Source: Swingsia samuiensis (GTDB lineage: Bacteria; Pseudomonadota; Alphaproteobacteria; Acetobacterales; Acetobacteraceae). Taken from it: 64,000 nt of DNA. The notes below the pieces were generated by a model, which worked only from the letters and a program-made list of their open reading frames with translations, made no database searches and was not told where the DNA came from. Numbering within the stretch: the stretch's first letter is position 1; every line of letters starts with the position of its first letter. Location: contig NZ_CP038141.1 of assembly GCF_006542355.1 (NCBI RefSeq), positions 1,119,501 to 1,183,500 on the forward strand, given 5' to 3'. Of this stretch, positions 62,900-64,000 are shown one piece after another. The position numbers and the translations under genes were made by a program.

Positions 62900-64000
62900 G
62901 TGAGCGCAACATTTTTTTCTCGCGCATTACTTAGTGGTTGCGCTCTTGTTGTTCTTTCTGGGTGCCTAAAGGTTGGCCCTAAATATCATGAGCCTCATCC
63001 ATGGGCCCCGCAGCATTATGCAGACCATTCAGGTGCGCCGAACAGTGTCATTAGTGAAGAGCATTTGGCAAGCCAATGGTGGAAAATGTTTAAGGACCCA
63101 GAGCTAGCCTCTCTGGAAGACCGTATCATACAGCAGAACTTATCTTTTCGCTTGGCTACAGCTAATTTAGCGCAAAGTCGTGCGCAATTGATGATGGCAG
63201 GCGCAGAACGTTTTCCGGCTTTGAGTGCTTCTGGTTCGTATCAACGCAGTCAGCATAGTACCAAACAATTACAGGAAATTTTGGGACGTGTTGGTGGACA
63301 GGTAGGGCGTAATAACCCCGGTCTATTAGATAATGCCGAGAGCTTGGGAGGAGGAGACGTATCTGTTCCTCTTCTTAATCAGTGGAGGAATTCCATTGAT
63401 GCGTCTTATGAGGTGGATTTATGGGGACGGGTGGCTCATCAATATGATGCAGCAAAAGCAGATTTGCAGGCGACAGATGAAGAGCGGCGATCTGTTTTAA
63501 TTGCGCAGCAAGCCGATATGGCAAAAGGTTATTTGACGTTACGGGGAGATCAGCGTCGATTACATGTTTTGAACGATAGCCTTAATATTTTGCGGAATAT
63601 TGCAGGCCTTTCCCAAGACCGTTATCGCAGCGGCCTCGTAACAGAAGTCGATGTAGACGCAGCTCAAGGGCGTGTACATGATACTGAGGCAGAAGAAGCT
63701 CAGCTTGAACAGAAAGTAGCCCAAGAAGAAAATGCCCTAGCTTTGTTGTTAGGCGCTCCTCCTAGTAGCTTGAATGATGAGCTTGAGAAGACGCAGAATA
63801 ATCCAACCGTTCCACCTGTTGTCCCTGTAGGATTGCCGTCTGAATTGGCGCATCGTCGTCCAGATATTCGAGAAGCTGAGGCTAAATTAAGGGCTGCTGT
63901 TGCTGAGGTTGGTGAAGCAACGGCAGATTTTTATCCTAAGGTTACAATTAACGCTGACTTCGGATTTCAAACCTTGTCTTTTCGTGATTTAGGGTTTTGG
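62900..64000 (+). CDS. Outer-membrane efflux factor (NodT/OprM family), 5' part
   Basis: The frame is open from the GTG at 62900 to the window end (367 codons), so the gene continues beyond. A lipoprotein signal ends with VVLSGC, and the mature protein has WWKMFKDPELASL, YEVDLWGRV and LPSELAHRRPDIREAEAKL, all diagnostic of the NodT/OprM class. AGGAG at 62888-62892 is seven bases upstream. It would form the TolC-like exit duct for the EmrAB-like pair. Confidence 0.92.
   Translation, partial: MSATFFSRALLSGCALVVLSGCLKVGPKYHEPHPWAPQHYADHSGAPNSVISEEHLASQWWKMFKDPELASLEDRIIQQNLSFRLATANLAQSRAQLMMAGAERFPALSASGSYQRSQHSTKQLQEILGRVGGQVGRNNPGLLDNAESLGGGDVSVPLLNQWRNSIDASYEVDLWGRVAHQYDAAKADLQATDEERRSVLIAQQADMAKGYLTLRGDQRRLHVLNDSLNILRNIAGLSQDRYRSGLVTEVDVDAAQGRVHDTEAEEAQLEQKVAQEENALALLLGAPPSSLNDELEKTQNNPTVPPVVPVGLPSELAHRRPDIREAEAKLRAAVAEVGEATADFYPKVTINADFGFQTLSFRDLGFW

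Noticed and set aside
1-64000. Genomic island, prophage, CRISPR or defence system
   Set aside because: No transposase, integrase, phage structural gene, repeat array, restriction, toxin-antitoxin or abortive-infection genes were seen; gene content and composition look like core chromosome throughout.

Overview
This window looks like core chromosome of an acetic acid bacterium (Alphaproteobacteria, Acetobacteraceae). The grounds are a membrane quinoprotein glucose dehydrogenase, a respiratory D-lactate dehydrogenase, a ChvI/ChvG two-component pair, FlaF beside an alphaproteobacterial-type flagellin, a PutA-like giant protein and AmpG-free, phage-free housekeeping content. Base composition is moderate to low for the family (mid-40s percent GC by eye, not computed), so a low-GC genus such as Swingsia or a relative is more likely than Gluconobacter; the genus is only a guess. 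I see no rRNA, tRNA, CRISPR array, insertion sequence, prophage or integrase, and no gene-free stretch longer than about 300 bases.

Layout. 1-4.2 kb: 3' end of the glucose dehydrogenase gene, a GT4 glycosyltransferase with a small basic protein, and an exported hydrolase. 4.4-7.0 kb: dcd, murA and a dienelactone hydrolase. 7.1-12.3 kb: a small membrane protein, a TonB-dependent receptor, D-lactate dehydrogenase and a Sco-type copper chaperone. 12.4-23.8 kb: mixed metabolism, transport and repair (free Met-sulfoxide reductase, LOG protein, DinB, Nudix, two MFS carriers, apt, nitroreductase, HrpB, DoxX). 24.0-28.6 kb: a probable envelope-stress operon (HtrA protease, response regulator, histidine kinase, two exported proteins). 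28.6-37.8 kb, mainly minus strand: a PutA homologue, infC, thrS, two sugar transferases and grpE. 38.0-44.9 kb, plus strand: chvI, chvG, rapZ, a Fur/Zur-family regulator, asparaginase and a sugar symporter. 44.9-50.5 kb, minus strand: two pseudouridine synthases, ftsK, rsmD and a class I amidotransferase. 50.5-57.3 kb: tadA, a Do-family protease, pgm, threonine aldolase, folD and a short MTHFR-like protein. 57.3-59.2 kb: flaF and flagellin. 59.4-64.0 kb: a tripartite drug efflux system (HlyD/EmrA-like, EmrB-like, outer-membrane factor cut by the window end) with its TetR regulator and a perfect palindromic operator.

The most unusual item is the PutA homologue at 28594-32238. It is a full-length 1214-codon frame, yet by recalled alignment it has lost most proline dehydrogenase active-site residues and also the catalytic Asn and Glu of its aldehyde dehydrogenase half. 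Other points worth attention are an AUA start codon for infC, a terminator-like hairpin abutting the thrS ribosome-binding site, stop codons buried inside 3' hairpins, and chvIG followed by rapZ without hprK or PTS genes. I did not find a defence system or other clearly new multi-gene system.
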